A stretch of 64,000 bases of DNA from Orbaceae bacterium ESL0727. Lineage in GTDB: Bacteria > Pseudomonadota > Gammaproteobacteria > Enterobacterales > Orbaceae. Where the stretch lies: positions 434,001-498,000 of the forward strand of contig JAQTHY010000001.1 in the NCBI GenBank assembly GCA_029433345.1, in the 5' to 3' direction. The notes under the pieces are model-generated. The model saw only the letters and a program-made list of their open reading frames with translations, did not search any database and was not told the origin of the DNA. Of the stretch, positions 20,821-30,286 are shown piece by piece. Made by a program: the position numbers and the translations under genes. Each line of letters opens with the position of its first letter. Within the stretch, counting starts at the first letter, position 1.

Positions 20821-22437
20821 TTAAGGCGTGACACAGATATACGATACATATCCGCCTGGCAAATTAGCTGCCGTGGTAATCCATCCCGTCGACGTGTGGA
20901 TTTCAGCCGGATGATCGATTTGTGTCGACGTATCCTTATAAAGACGCTCTTTCGCCCACACTAAACGACCGGCTGAAGGTAACGGCGTGTGAGGAAAATC
21001 AGTATTAGGGTAATAATCACGTGATTCTACTGACAGATTTCCCCACTCCGAAAATAGACCACCACCAATTTGCCGTGTCGCGAAGATAGTTCCTCGACTC
21101 CCTAAGCTACCAGCCCAAAACCAACCATAGTTCGTCCCATTGGCATTAGTCAGTTCAGCAATATGGGGAATACGATAACCCGTGCCGTAACGATTACAAT
21201 AATTTTCATCGTAATTGCGATTAATATCGCTGCTCGAGATCGCTTTTTCGTCGGCGCTGGCAATAAACCATTGGTTCACCTTAAAACTATAAAGTTTCAT
21301 TCTTCTGCCATTATCATTCGTGTATAAGGTAAAGGTAGTCGGCACAGCGGTCGCCGCTTCGGCAGGTGTTGCCCCCGATTTAGGGCCGGTTAAGATCACT
21401 TTCGCTACATTACCCGCTCGGCTAATGGAAAGATGTAGCCCCGAATTAGTGGGAACAGCTTCGTAAGTGATATCGCTCCCAGCCATATCGACTAAAATTA
21501 AATTAAAAAAGACGTTATTCACCCCCGTGGTCGGGAAGTTAACTGACGGATTGTCAATATCTTGTAGAATAAAACCTTTATCTTTACGCCATTGATTAAC
21601 TAAATTAACCATACTTATTGAACTATAACTCTGAAAATCTAAATTAGGTTGAACGTAACAGGACTGGGGGCCATCGGTGTACGGTTTGATATAATAGGTG
21701 ACACTCGACGCCGCAAAATTGCTGGTACGCGGATAGCCATATTGGGTTGATAATACCCCGGCAGGACTACTCAACACCATACGATAATAAGAGGCATCAC
21801 ACCGATTTAATGCAGTATTGCGACTCAGCAAAGCATTATTTGCGTTATACAACTGTACCGTGATAGTCCCAGTGGCGGTTATGCCATTCACTTCTTGCCC
21901 ATCACCATTATCATCCCCCCAATAATTATGGGGTGCAGCAATGACATCTTGTAATGTGATGCCATCTTGATTAGACGGCACCACCATCTGTATATCAGCC
22001 AGCGTCTGCCCCGCTGCCGGCAACATAATCGGATTGCTTGCCGACGATGAGTTAGTCGATGGCGTGTAACGCCGTCCATCAGAAAGGGTAATCGACAATA
22101 ACGCATCCATATTAGTGGCTTTGGTTTGACCACCATCAAAGGTAAGATAAGGCGGACTACCTTGCAGCGTATTGGCCGTGGTGGCCGAGAGCGCGTTGAC
22201 ATTAAACGAGCAGCTCATCGTTAAAGGCACGATAAGGATCGTCGCGATCGAGATAAATTGCCGATGTCGGTGATATAGGCTATCTTGCTGATAAAACCAA
22301 TCGAATAATAGACGATATAGTGCGCGACATAGAGATAAGAATGAATAAGATAATGGTAAATAAAAGCGATGTCGTGTGACGAGAAATTGCGTGGCTAAAT
22401 CATCAGTTAACAGTGCTAGCAGTTCTGTTTTTCTCAT
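20821..22437 (-). CDS. Secreted adhesin-like protein, copy A (intact)
   Basis: Member of a local paralogous family; I do not recognise a named gene. The 538-residue product has an unusually long basic N-terminus, a hydrophobic signal at about 65-80 ending before NALSATTAN, then two parts: a shared central domain (PPYLTFDGG..., GDDNGDGQ, NGITATGT, YGYPRTSNF) and a C-terminal domain with YRIPHIAEL, WAGSLGS, RQIGGGLFSEWGN, YYPNTDF and terminal YICVTP. The tail recalls C-type-lectin-like adhesion domains at the ends of enterobacterial invasin-type proteins (DUF823-like), an inference. The start ATG at 22437 has AGGGAAGTGAGGGA upstream and one GTGTTTTT-like octamer just inside, in frame. Confidence 0.8.
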   Translation of the reverse strand: MRKTELLALLTDDLATQFLVTRHRFYLPLSYSFLSLCRALYRLLFDWFYQQDSLYHRHRQFISIATILIVPLTMSCSFNVNALSATTANTLQGSPPYLTFDGGQTKATNMDALLSITLSDGRRYTPSTNSSSASNPIMLPAAGQTLADIQMVVPSNQDGITLQDVIAAPHNYWGDDNGDGQEVNGITATGTITVQLYNANNALLSRNTALNRCDASYYRMVLSSPAGVLSTQYGYPRTSNFAASSVTYYIKPYTDGPQSCYVQPNLDFQSYSSISMVNLVNQWRKDKGFILQDIDNPSVNFPTTGVNNVFFNLILVDMAGSDITYEAVPTNSGLHLSISRAGNVAKVILTGPKSGATPAEAATAVPTTFTLYTNDNGRRMKLYSFKVNQWFIASADEKAISSSDINRNYDENYCNRYGTGYRIPHIAELTNANGTNYGWFWAGSLGSRGTIFATRQIGGGLFSEWGNLSVESRDYYPNTDFPHTPLPSAGRLVWAKERLYKDTSTQIDHPAEIHTSTGWITTAANLPGGYVSYICVTP

Positions 22438-22596
22438 TCCCTCACTTCCCTTACTTTTTTAATTTTTTTATGTCTCTACACAAAAAAATTTTTACACGTT
22501 TTACTGCGATTGCTGATCAAATCCTAAAATAATCGCCATAAAATTAAATAAAAAACACGATTACCGAGTATACTTGCGCGTAATTCTTAGGAATAA

Positions 22597-22625
22597 ATAC
22601 TACGCCATAATATAATTTATGTCAA
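22597..22625 (-). promoter_or_regulatory. Conserved promoter of adhesin copy A
   Basis: On the minus strand TTGACA (22625-22620), a 17-nt spacer and TAGTAT (22602-22597). The same arrangement stands upstream of copies B and F with the -35 invariant, so it is probably the real sigma70 promoter of the family; the leader would be about 155 nt. Confidence 0.65.
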
Positions 22626-22882
22626 AATAATCTCGTGCTATTTTTAAAATAAATTTAAATAATACTGATGGTTAGCTAAGCCATTACCGCAATATAGATT
22701 ATCTAATAATCCAATATAGAAAATAAAATGCACGCACTGAGGTAAAAAGAATACAAGTACTCACTTACGCGGTTAACCAAACTCGGGGAATTTATCGAGA
22801 GATATTACTGATAGCATGGATAAAAATACGAAGATCAATTAAAAGCTATTGTCATAGCTATTTTATTACTTTCAAAAATTTT

Positions 22883-23032
22883 ACATAAACGTCGTATAGT
22901 TCTGAAACATTCAAATAAATGATTTGCTGTTTGGGGTAAAAGTTAGACTTTACCCAAAAGTGAAAGGCAAAAATAATGGCTAAAATACATCGCTAACAAC
23001 AGTGGCCAACTGTTTAGTTAGCCACTGTTGTT
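22883..23032 (+). ncRNA. Conserved intergenic module: mini-ORF plus terminator
   Basis: Between copies A and B the plus strand carries the dispersed motif (22883-22908), a hairpin GGGTAAA/TTTACCC (22934-22940 with 22949-22955), a six-codon ORF M-A-K-I-H-R (22976-22996) preceded by GAAAGG, and a perfect 12-bp terminator-like stem (22995-23006 with 23021-23032) followed by TTTATT. A second copy at 60667-60815 keeps the mini-ORF exactly and the stem with a wobble change. It could be a small RNA, a leader peptide/attenuator, or simply the bidirectional terminator of copy B. The rest of the 665-nt gap (22438-22882) is adhesin leader and AT-rich sequence. Confidence 0.45.
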
Positions 23033-23049
23033 TATTAATATTGAATAAT

Positions 23050-23093
23050 TGTTTACTGGACTATTCTTTACTAAGTAACTGTTTACTCAATCG
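23050..23093. repeat. 15-nt tandem repeat downstream of copy B
   Basis: Three 15-nt units (TGTTTACTGGACTAT, TCTTTACTAAGTAAC, TGTTTACTCAATCG...) end 10 nt from the copy B stop codon, in the same position and orientation as the arrays beside copies A and G. Confidence 0.75.
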
Positions 23094-23102
23094 TGTATGC
23101 AA

Positions 23103-24862
23103 TTACGGGGTGACGCAGATATTTCCTTGAAAATTGCTAATAGCCACATTCGATAGACCAACCTTACCGACCGAAATTCCAACATTAGTATAATACGGCG
23201 TAAAGCATAGACGATCATCTACCCATACGCCATAATTTAACAGTCGTACTTTGCTAAAATCAGTATTAGGGTAATAATCAGGACCCTCAACCTCTCTTAT
23301 CATCATATTCCCCCATTCAGCAAACAGTCCCCCGCCAATTTGCCTTGTGTAATACCAAGTTCCATTACTTCCTAAACTGCCAGTCCACGTCCACTTACTA
23401 CCACTACCCATAGTAGCACAATAACCATTACCATTAGTCAGGTCAGCAATATGGGGTAGACGATAGCCCGCGCAATAACGACTACAATAATTTGCATTAT
23501 AACTAATTGCAGTCCCATACTCATTGGTTATGTCAGGACTGACGATAAACCATTTATTTAACTTAAAACTATAGATTTTAGTCCTTGTGCCATTAACAGT
23601 GGCATATAAGGTAAAGGTGGTTGGCACAGTGGTCGCCGCTTCAGCCGGTGTGGCTCCATTTCTCGGGCCAGTTAAGGTCACTTTGGCCACATTGCCGCTC
23701 CCGGTAATATCCAGATGCAGCCCTGAACTGGCCGGCTCTGCCTCGTAAGTCACATTGCTCACGACTGCACCCGCTAAGGTGAGATTAAAAAAGACGTTAT
23801 TTATCCCTGTAGTTGGGAAGTTAGCCGCAGGATCGTTAATATTCTACACAATAAACCCTTTATCTTTACGCCATTGGTTAACTAAACCAATCACATTAGC
23901 ACCAGCAAAAACTTTCAGATCTAAATTAGGTTGCGCATAACAGACATAGGGGCTATCAACATACGGTTTGATATAATAAGTGGCATTCGAGGCGGTAAAA
24001 TTGCTAGCACGCGGGTAACCATACCGAGTGGTCAATGCTCCAGCTGTACTACTCAATTCCACACGATAATAAGCAGAATCACACAGATTTAATGCCGCGT
24101 TGCGATTCAGCAAGGTATTATTGGAATCATATACTCGCACGGTGACTGTGCCAGTAGCCGTAATACCGTTTGCTCCTTGCCCATCACCATTATCATCTCC
24201 CCAATAGTTATATGGCGCGCCGATTAAGTTATTTAGTGCAATGCTATCCACATTAGTCGGAACCATCATCTGAACATTAGCAAACGTCTGACCCGCCACC
24301 GGCAACATAATCGGATTGCTTGCTGACGATGGATTCGTGCTTGGTGTGTAACGCCGGCCATCAGAAAGCTTAATCGCCAATAACTCATCAACATTGGTCA
24401 CTTTGGTAACTCCACCATCAAAGGTGAGATAAGGCGGCGTCCCTTGGATAGCATTCGCGGTGCTGGCCGACAATGCGCTAGCATTAAACGCGCAGCTCAT
24501 CCCTAATGACGCGATAAGTATCATCACAATTGATAAACGTTGGCGATGTGGGTTATGGGGGTTATGTAGGTGATCTGAGTAGTCTAAGCTATATCGGTGA
24601 TGTAAACCAGGTAGATCATGTAGACTACGTCGATAATGTAAGCTAGATAAAGTGTGTAGACTATATAGATGACCTAAGCTAGGTAGAGTATGTAAACTAT
24701 GTAGACGACAAACCCAACCAAATAACAGACGATATAATGTACAAAATAGCAGCAAGAATGAATGGAATAATGGTGAATAAAAGCGACATGGTGTGACGAG
24801 AAATTGTGCTGCTAAACCATCAGGTAACGACTCTAACAGCTGTGTTTTTGTGTTTTTCTCAT
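23103..24862 (-). pseudogene. Adhesin-like protein, copy B (broken)
   Basis: Paralogue of copy A, alignable from N-terminal signal region to the final ICVTP. Two lesions are visible. First, an in-frame amber TAG at 23846-23844, where copy A has a CAA glutamine codon (KGFI-V-stop-NIND), splits the gene into 303- and 219-codon parts in one frame. Second, the start ATG at 24862 (AAGGA upstream) is followed by two GTGTTTTT octamers instead of one, so translation hits a stop after nine codons; one or four units would restore the frame. The N-terminal section also contains degenerate about 15-nt repeats rich in His/Ser/Leu codons (24580-24710). Confidence 0.85.
24842..24857. repeat. GTGTTTTT octamer, two units in copy B
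   Basis: Two perfect GTGTTTTT units lie just after the copy B start codon. The homologous place has one unit in copy A and ten in copy F (59988-60067), so unit number differs between paralogues in a way that shifts the reading frame. Confidence 0.85.
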
Positions 24863-25020
24863 TCCAGCACTTTCCTTATTCTTTTTCAACTTTTTTGTGT
24901 CCCTACATAACAAAATTTTCATTATTTGCCGTTATTTCTGATCTGTCCAAAAGATAACCGCGGCAAAACTGAATAAAAATATCAGGATGGGGCGTATTTG
25001 TAGGTAATTTAGTCTGCTGA

Positions 25021-25049
25021 ATGTTACGTGATAATATGATTTATGTCAA
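25021..25049 (-). promoter_or_regulatory. Conserved promoter of adhesin copy B
   Basis: Minus strand TTGACA (25049-25044), 17 nt, TAACAT (25026-25021); same spacing and flanks as the promoters of copies A and F. It could still drive transcription of the broken gene. Confidence 0.6.
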
Positions 25050-25343
25050 AATAACGCCGCCCCATTTTTGTAAAGAAGTGTAAAGAATAGAATGGATTAA
25101 CGGTTAACACGACGGTTAACCTAACTGTGACTACGATTGAGTCAATATCGCGAGTCTAATATAGAAAACCTATATGCCGAACCCAATATAGAAAACCGAT
25201 ATGGCAAATAACCTGTGCGTGCTAACTCACAAGAATAGCCCCTTGCATGGTTAGCCAAACTGGCTAAATCCACCAAGAAATAATGACTGGTATCATGGAT
25301 AACAATGTGAAGATAGATTGAGAGTTATTGTCATAGCGATTTG

Positions 25344-25371
25344 GTTATTTGTTATTTGTTATTTGTTATTT
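25344..25371. repeat. 7-nt tandem repeat GTTATTT, four units
   Basis: Four GTTATTT units in the shared upstream region of copy B. The corresponding place upstream of copy F holds about eleven units of the 8-nt GTTATTTG (60555-60641), and copy A has none. The 826 nt between copy B and srfA (24863-25688) otherwise contain the B leader, a dispersed-motif copy at 25398-25424 and, from about 25430, an AT-rich stretch that must include the srf cluster promoter. Confidence 0.7.
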
Positions 25372-25688
25372 TCAATAATTTTGACATAAACATTTTGACA
25401 TAAACGTATGTATAGTTCTGAAACTTTCTATGATAAATGGTGAGATTAGCATGTCGGGGAATTGCTATGTTTAGCACGACTTTTCGGTAACAGCATGTGT
25501 TTTTTATATCTTCTTCGCGACCCAGCCAATCTAATTACAACCCCCTATTTTTCTGCTAGAATACCATGTTATTATGACATTTATGTAAGAGAATAGTCAG
25601 ATAATCAGCATGTTATCTGCATCTTGCTAATGCATGATGAATAGTTGATATAACAATTTCAATCAGTCGTGGAAAAGGTAAAGGCGAT

Positions 25689-27212
25689 ATGGCAAATACA
25701 TTGCTTCGAAGTGGCGATATTAAGGATTTACAAATGTTAGGGCAAGATGGCAAAGCCGCTTTTCTTGTCGCCACACAAATTCGCGAAGCATTACGTGTCA
25801 AATTAGGGCGTCAATATGCAGACTATTTAGCGATTCCACAACGCAATGATCAAGGCAATATTGTCGACTGGTATATTCCTTTTGCCTCTGACGCTGCTGA
25901 TGGCCAATATACTATTATCCCTTGGACTTCGGCCAGCGAAACCGAACGTGAATCCGCACGTAAATTACTCGATGACTTTGAGCAAAAAGTGATTACGTTA
26001 GGCAAACAATTGGCAAGCCAGACAAACTTAGCCGGCGACCAACTACTTTTTAGTCGTCTGCTTTATGATCCTAAACAGAGCCAAACTAATGAACAACAAA
26101 ATTTAGTCGCCATTCGCTTTCCGAGTGCCGAATACGTCTATATTGTCAATGGCAAACCGGTGATCACCTTCTGGGGTTTTGTGCTACCGCAAACTAAGCA
26201 AACCGAATCACCATTTTATTGCCTCAACGCCATCCCTAAGGTGGTGAGTTTACTGCCCTCTCTACCCCAAGCAAAATCCGTCATCATCACTAAACCTTGG
26301 TGGAAAAAAGGGTGGTTATGGCTACTTGGTTTACTACTGCTACTATTACTGCTATTTTTATTACGTGGCTGTTTTAACCAAGCCGAGGTAGCGACACAAC
26401 TCGACACGGGCCAAACCAATATCCCGTCGCAAGCAGAATCAGATAAAGCACAGGATATCATCAAACAGCCTGTCGTGACTGATCCTCATCCCATCAATCG
26501 TAATGGCGTTAATACAACCTATACCCATTCAGGTGTTGTGGATTCCAATACGCCGGTTGCTAGCAACGGCACGGTAAATGATGATCAAGCTATCGCGGTC
26601 GATGGCACACATACTGATAACACAGCTGACGGCACAGAGAACACTAATGCTAACGATAAAAACGACATCGATAATCAAAATGATGATGATAAAAACAAGT
26701 CCGATGCCCTAAATAGCAATAATGAGGCCGATAATAAAGATATCAATAATCTAGAGAATAAAAATAATCCGAATAAAAACCAAGACGATCAAAAAGGTAA
26801 CGACACCCAGAATACCAACGCCGCAACCACTAAAGATAACAAATTAGCGCTGCCCCCAAATATCATGCAGCAAGGATCGACTAAATTCCTCGATGGATCA
26901 TGGGCGGTGAGTGGCGGTATTCAAGACAAAGCAACCGGTAAACCACTGCGTCTACAATATGATTTTAATAAAGGTAATGGCGAAGTGACAATAACCCGTA
27001 GCGATGGCGTAAAATGTGTTGGTAACGTGGGGAGTCAGATTGCACAATCACATCTGAATATTACCAGTAATAATGAAGCAACATGTAGTGATAACAGTAA
27101 ATACCAACTACCGAAGATCCAATGTGTTGCAAGCAAAAATAGTGAAGCTGATTGCCAAGGTGTTTATAATAATGGAACAACATTCCCTATCAGCATGAAG
27201 CAACAGAAATGA
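25689..27212 (+). CDS. srfA: SrfA family protein
   Basis: First gene of the 11-gene cluster. SrfA, SrfB and SrfC were named in Salmonella as SsrB-regulated factors; their biochemical role is not established to my knowledge. The N-terminal cytoplasmic domain (1-203) has the family traits LRSG, Q-I-R-E-A-L, LAIPQ, VDWY and YIVNGKPVITFWGF. One transmembrane helix follows (about 209-229, nearly all Leu), then a very polar Asn/Asp-rich linker (about 235-395) and a small C-terminal domain (400-507) with four cysteines, presumably periplasmic. ATG 25689 has AAAGG ahead. It overlaps srfB by 4 nt (ATGA). Confidence 0.82.
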   Translation: MANTLLRSGDIKDLQMLGQDGKAAFLVATQIREALRVKLGRQYADYLAIPQRNDQGNIVDWYIPFASDAADGQYTIIPWTSASETERESARKLLDDFEQKVITLGKQLASQTNLAGDQLLFSRLLYDPKQSQTNEQQNLVAIRFPSAEYVYIVNGKPVITFWGFVLPQTKQTESPFYCLNAIPKVVSLLPSLPQAKSVIITKPWWKKGWLWLLGLLLLLLLLFLLRGCFNQAEVATQLDTGQTNIPSQAESDKAQDIIKQPVVTDPHPINRNGVNTTYTHSGVVDSNTPVASNGTVNDDQAIAVDGTHTDNTADGTENTNANDKNDIDNQNDDDKNKSDALNSNNEADNKDINNLENKNNPNKNQDDQKGNDTQNTNAATTKDNKLALPPNIMQQGSTKFLDGSWAVSGGIQDKATGKPLRLQYDFNKGNGEVTITRSDGVKCVGNVGSQIAQSHLNITSNNEATCSDNSKYQLPKIQCVASKNSEADCQGVYNNGTTFPISMKQQK

Positions 27213-30200
27213 ATAGTTCGAACAACAGTTATAAAGACAATCACCCTAAACAAATAGGTTTTCTTATGCTTCCAGAATTACGCAATTATGGTCAAGAAGT
27301 GACACTCATCATGAATAGTGGCATCCAATTTCTTGATTTTGCTCTCAAAATAGATTGGCAAGATAAACGTTGGCGCAGCAAGCAAAATGGTAGTTTTATC
27401 GATCCTACCGAAAGTGGTGCATTGGTTAAGCTGATCGAAGATACAGATAGCGGGCAATTCTTTATGCCCGATAATCACACCCAATCCGTCAAACCAACCC
27501 AAGAAATTAGCGTGGCACAATCATTAAAATTATATGATGGTATTTGGCTGCCGGTACCGGTATTGCGCTCAATGCCACCTGATCACTTTGATAAAGGGCC
27601 GCATAACTGGTGCCGTGTCCGTATTGTCGCTATCCCAGAAGGTGAAGATATCGAAGGCAATACGCACCGCATTACCTTTGCGTTTGATACTAAAATCTTT
27701 GCTAATCAGCAAGATGTCACCTATTTAGCACCAACAGAGAATGATATCAAAACAGGGGCAATCTTTAATTTAGCGCATCGATCTGATCATATATCGTGGT
27801 ATTTAGAACTAAAATGGGTCACCAATTGGTTATTGGATCTCTTCCAAGAATTAGCACCACAGCCAGATCGCCTTAAGATGCATAAAGATGATGTCGCACA
27901 AGGTATCAAAAATAAGGCCTACTATGCTCACTACCTCAATATTGTCACGTTATTAGGTGAGTCATTGTCCTTACCGGCCATAAAAATGGTATCTAATAAA
28001 AGCAATGATATCGTTGAATCTATCCCTGTTGATATGGTCTTAGATGTCGGTAATTCCCGGACTTGCGGCATTTTGATTGAAGATCATAAACAAGACAAAG
28101 ATAGCTTAAATCGCCGTTATGAATTAGAAATTCGTGATTTAACACAACCAGAACAGGTCTATAACGAGCCGTTTGAAAGCCGTGTCGAGTTTGCGCAATC
28201 CTTTTTTGGCAAAGAACATTTTTCTTTACAAAGTGGTCGCCGGGACGCCTTTCGCTGGCCAAGTATTGTCCGTGTTGGTGCTGAAGCAAGCCGCTTAGCA
28301 AGCCGCCGTGAAGGTAATGAAGGCGCAACCGGACTATCTAGTCCGAAACGGTATTTATGGGATCAAGCGAAATATGAACAAGGCTGGCGCTTTAATTCCC
28401 ATTATGTCAAAAGTGATCATGAACCTTTTGCCACCGCAGAGCCTTTTTCGAGTTTGATTAATGAATACGGCGAAGCATTACATATTTTGCACAATGACAA
28501 TACAGAAGAATTTGCACGTAAGATGCCCGTCTTCCATCCTAAATATTCGCGTAGTTCTCTCATGACGTTTACGCTATGCGAAGTTTTAATGCATGCCCTA
28601 ATGCAGATGAATAGCGTCGCGCAACGTAATAAATTAGAACATGCCAAAACACCGCGTAATTTACGATCAATTATTCTCACGATTCCGCCGGCAATGCCAA
28701 AACCTGAACAGGCCATCTTTAAAAGTGCTGTTTACCAAGCGATCGGGCTGATTTGGAAAAGCCTTGGTTGGGATAATTCCGAAGATGATATCGATTTTGA
28801 TCACCCCAATACCGCTGTTTGGCCACCCATTCCTGAAGTATATATTCAATGGGATGAAGCAACCTGTGGGCAAGTAGTTTACCTGTTTAATGAAACACAA
28901 AATAATTATAATGGTCGTCCCGAAGAATTTATCGCGGCGATGGTCAGACCCGATAAAATTGACAAACAGACGTTAACCATTGCCACTATTGATATCGGCG
29001 GTGGCACTACCGATTTAGTCATTAATGATTATCGGTTAGATTATGGCGTCAATGGCCAAACAAATGGCAGTAATGCATACATCGTCCCAACACAGCGATT
29101 CCGCGATGGCTTTAAAGTCGCTGGTGATGATATCTTACTTGATTTAATTCAAGACACCGTATTAAGTTCGCTCATCAAAGGACTAAAACAGGCAGGATTG
29201 TCGGAACCTAATCCTATTTTGTCACAAATTATTGGTTCACAACAATTATCGGTACAAGATGCCGTGTTGCGTCAGCAATTAACCTTGCAACTTTTTACGC
29301 CGTTAGGACTACAGGTTCTCAAAGAGTATGAACAATATGAGCCGTTAAAAACTGACCAACATGTCCGCTATGCAACATTTCGCGAATTACTGTCACCCCA
29401 TAGCGTAACCGATAATGTGCTCAATTTTATCAATGAACCTATCCGGCGAGCACTGCATAATCCAGATTTCACTATTTTAGATTTAACGATTGAAATTAAT
29501 CTTAAGTTAATTCATCACCTATTCATTCGTGGTGATTATTTTAATATTTGCAAAACCTTTGACGCGCTATCGGAAATCATTAGCTGTTATCAATGTGACG
29601 TTTTATTACTTACCGGTAGGCCATCACGACTCCCCGGCATTCAGAGCTATTTCTGTTCCCGGGCAACGATTCCAGCTGGCCGCATTTTACCGTTACACGG
29701 TTATTATACAGGGAGCTGGTATCCTTTCCATAAACAAGAACGCATTGATGATCCGAAAACCACGGCGGCTGTCGGCGCTATGTTATGCTTTTTAAGCAAA
29801 AACTTACGATTGGCTAATTTCTATTTTCGATCAACCAATATGGATCTCTACTCAACGGTAAAATATATTGGTCTTTTAGATAACCTAAATATGATCAAAA
29901 AAGAAAACGTCTATTATCATGATATCAATCTTGATAATCCTGATTATGACTTCCCTGAGCAGGCATTCGAAATTCGGGGCACCACGCGGTTGGGGTTTAG
30001 GCAATTAGAAACCGATCGCTGGCCAGCCTCACCAATTTACCTATTAACCATTGAAAATAGTGATATTGCCAAAAGATTAAGTGCCGAAGGGGTGGTGCTT
30101 AACGTGACGTTAGGTATTAAAAATAGTCAAAAACGCAGTGAAAATTTTTATATCAAAACGGTCACTGCGTCAGACGGACGCGCTTGTGATAAGTTTAACG

Positions 30201-30286
30201 ATATAAAACTGAGTTTAAACACCATGATAAGTTCAGGACTCGTCAGTGCACAATATTGGCTTGATAGTGGAATTATAAAACGATGA
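27209..30286 (+). CDS. srfB: SrfB family actin/Hsp70-like ATPase
   Basis: Large (1025 residues) cytoplasmic protein of the SrfB family. Two nucleotide-binding signatures of the actin/Hsp70/sugar-kinase fold are readable: phosphate-1 motif LDVGNSRTCG (Asp279, Gly281) and phosphate-2 motif IDIGGGTTD (Asp595). LLLTGRPSRLPGI near 800 resembles the adenosine motif of the same fold. The N-terminal 270 residues lack recognisable motifs and may bind partners. No signal peptide or membrane helix is seen. It overlaps srfA and srfC by 4 nt each, so the three are translationally coupled and probably needed in fixed ratio. Role is unknown; ATP-driven conformational switching is an inference from the fold. 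Confidence 0.88.
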   Translation: MNSSNNSYKDNHPKQIGFLMLPELRNYGQEVTLIMNSGIQFLDFALKIDWQDKRWRSKQNGSFIDPTESGALVKLIEDTDSGQFFMPDNHTQSVKPTQEISVAQSLKLYDGIWLPVPVLRSMPPDHFDKGPHNWCRVRIVAIPEGEDIEGNTHRITFAFDTKIFANQQDVTYLAPTENDIKTGAIFNLAHRSDHISWYLELKWVTNWLLDLFQELAPQPDRLKMHKDDVAQGIKNKAYYAHYLNIVTLLGESLSLPAIKMVSNKSNDIVESIPVDMVLDVGNSRTCGILIEDHKQDKDSLNRRYELEIRDLTQPEQVYNEPFESRVEFAQSFFGKEHFSLQSGRRDAFRWPSIVRVGAEASRLASRREGNEGATGLSSPKRYLWDQAKYEQGWRFNSHYVKSDHEPFATAEPFSSLINEYGEALHILHNDNTEEFARKMPVFHPKYSRSSLMTFTLCEVLMHALMQMNSVAQRNKLEHAKTPRNLRSIILTIPPAMPKPEQAIFKSAVYQAIGLIWKSLGWDNSEDDIDFDHPNTAVWPPIPEVYIQWDEATCGQVVYLFNETQNNYNGRPEEFIAAMVRPDKIDKQTLTIATIDIGGGTTDLVINDYRLDYGVNGQTNGSNAYIVPTQRFRDGFKVAGDDILLDLIQDTVLSSLIKGLKQAGLSEPNPILSQIIGSQQLSVQDAVLRQQLTLQLFTPLGLQVLKEYEQYEPLKTDQHVRYATFRELLSPHSVTDNVLNFINEPIRRALHNPDFTILDLTIEINLKLIHHLFIRGDYFNICKTFDALSEIISCYQCDVLLLTGRPSRLPGIQSYFCSRATIPAGRILPLHGYYTGSWYPFHKQERIDDPKTTAAVGAMLCFLSKNLRLANFYFRSTNMDLYSTVKYIGLLDNLNMIKKENVYYHDINLDNPDYDFPEQAFEIRGTTRLGFRQLETDRWPASPIYLLTIENSDIAKRLSAEGVVLNVTLGIKNSQKRSENFYIKTVTASDGRACDKFNDIKLSLNTMISSGLVSAQYWLDSGIIKR

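Noticed and set aside
20743..20964. 73-codon plus-strand ORF after the siderophore ATPase
   Set aside because: It is formed by the 15-nt repeat array and the antisense of adhesin copy A; Cys/Leu-rich repeated start is a by-product.
24755..24862. Start of copy B at the internal ATG 24755
   Set aside because: Comparison with copy A shows the native start at 24862; the internal ATG merely opens the longest frame after the octamer frameshift.
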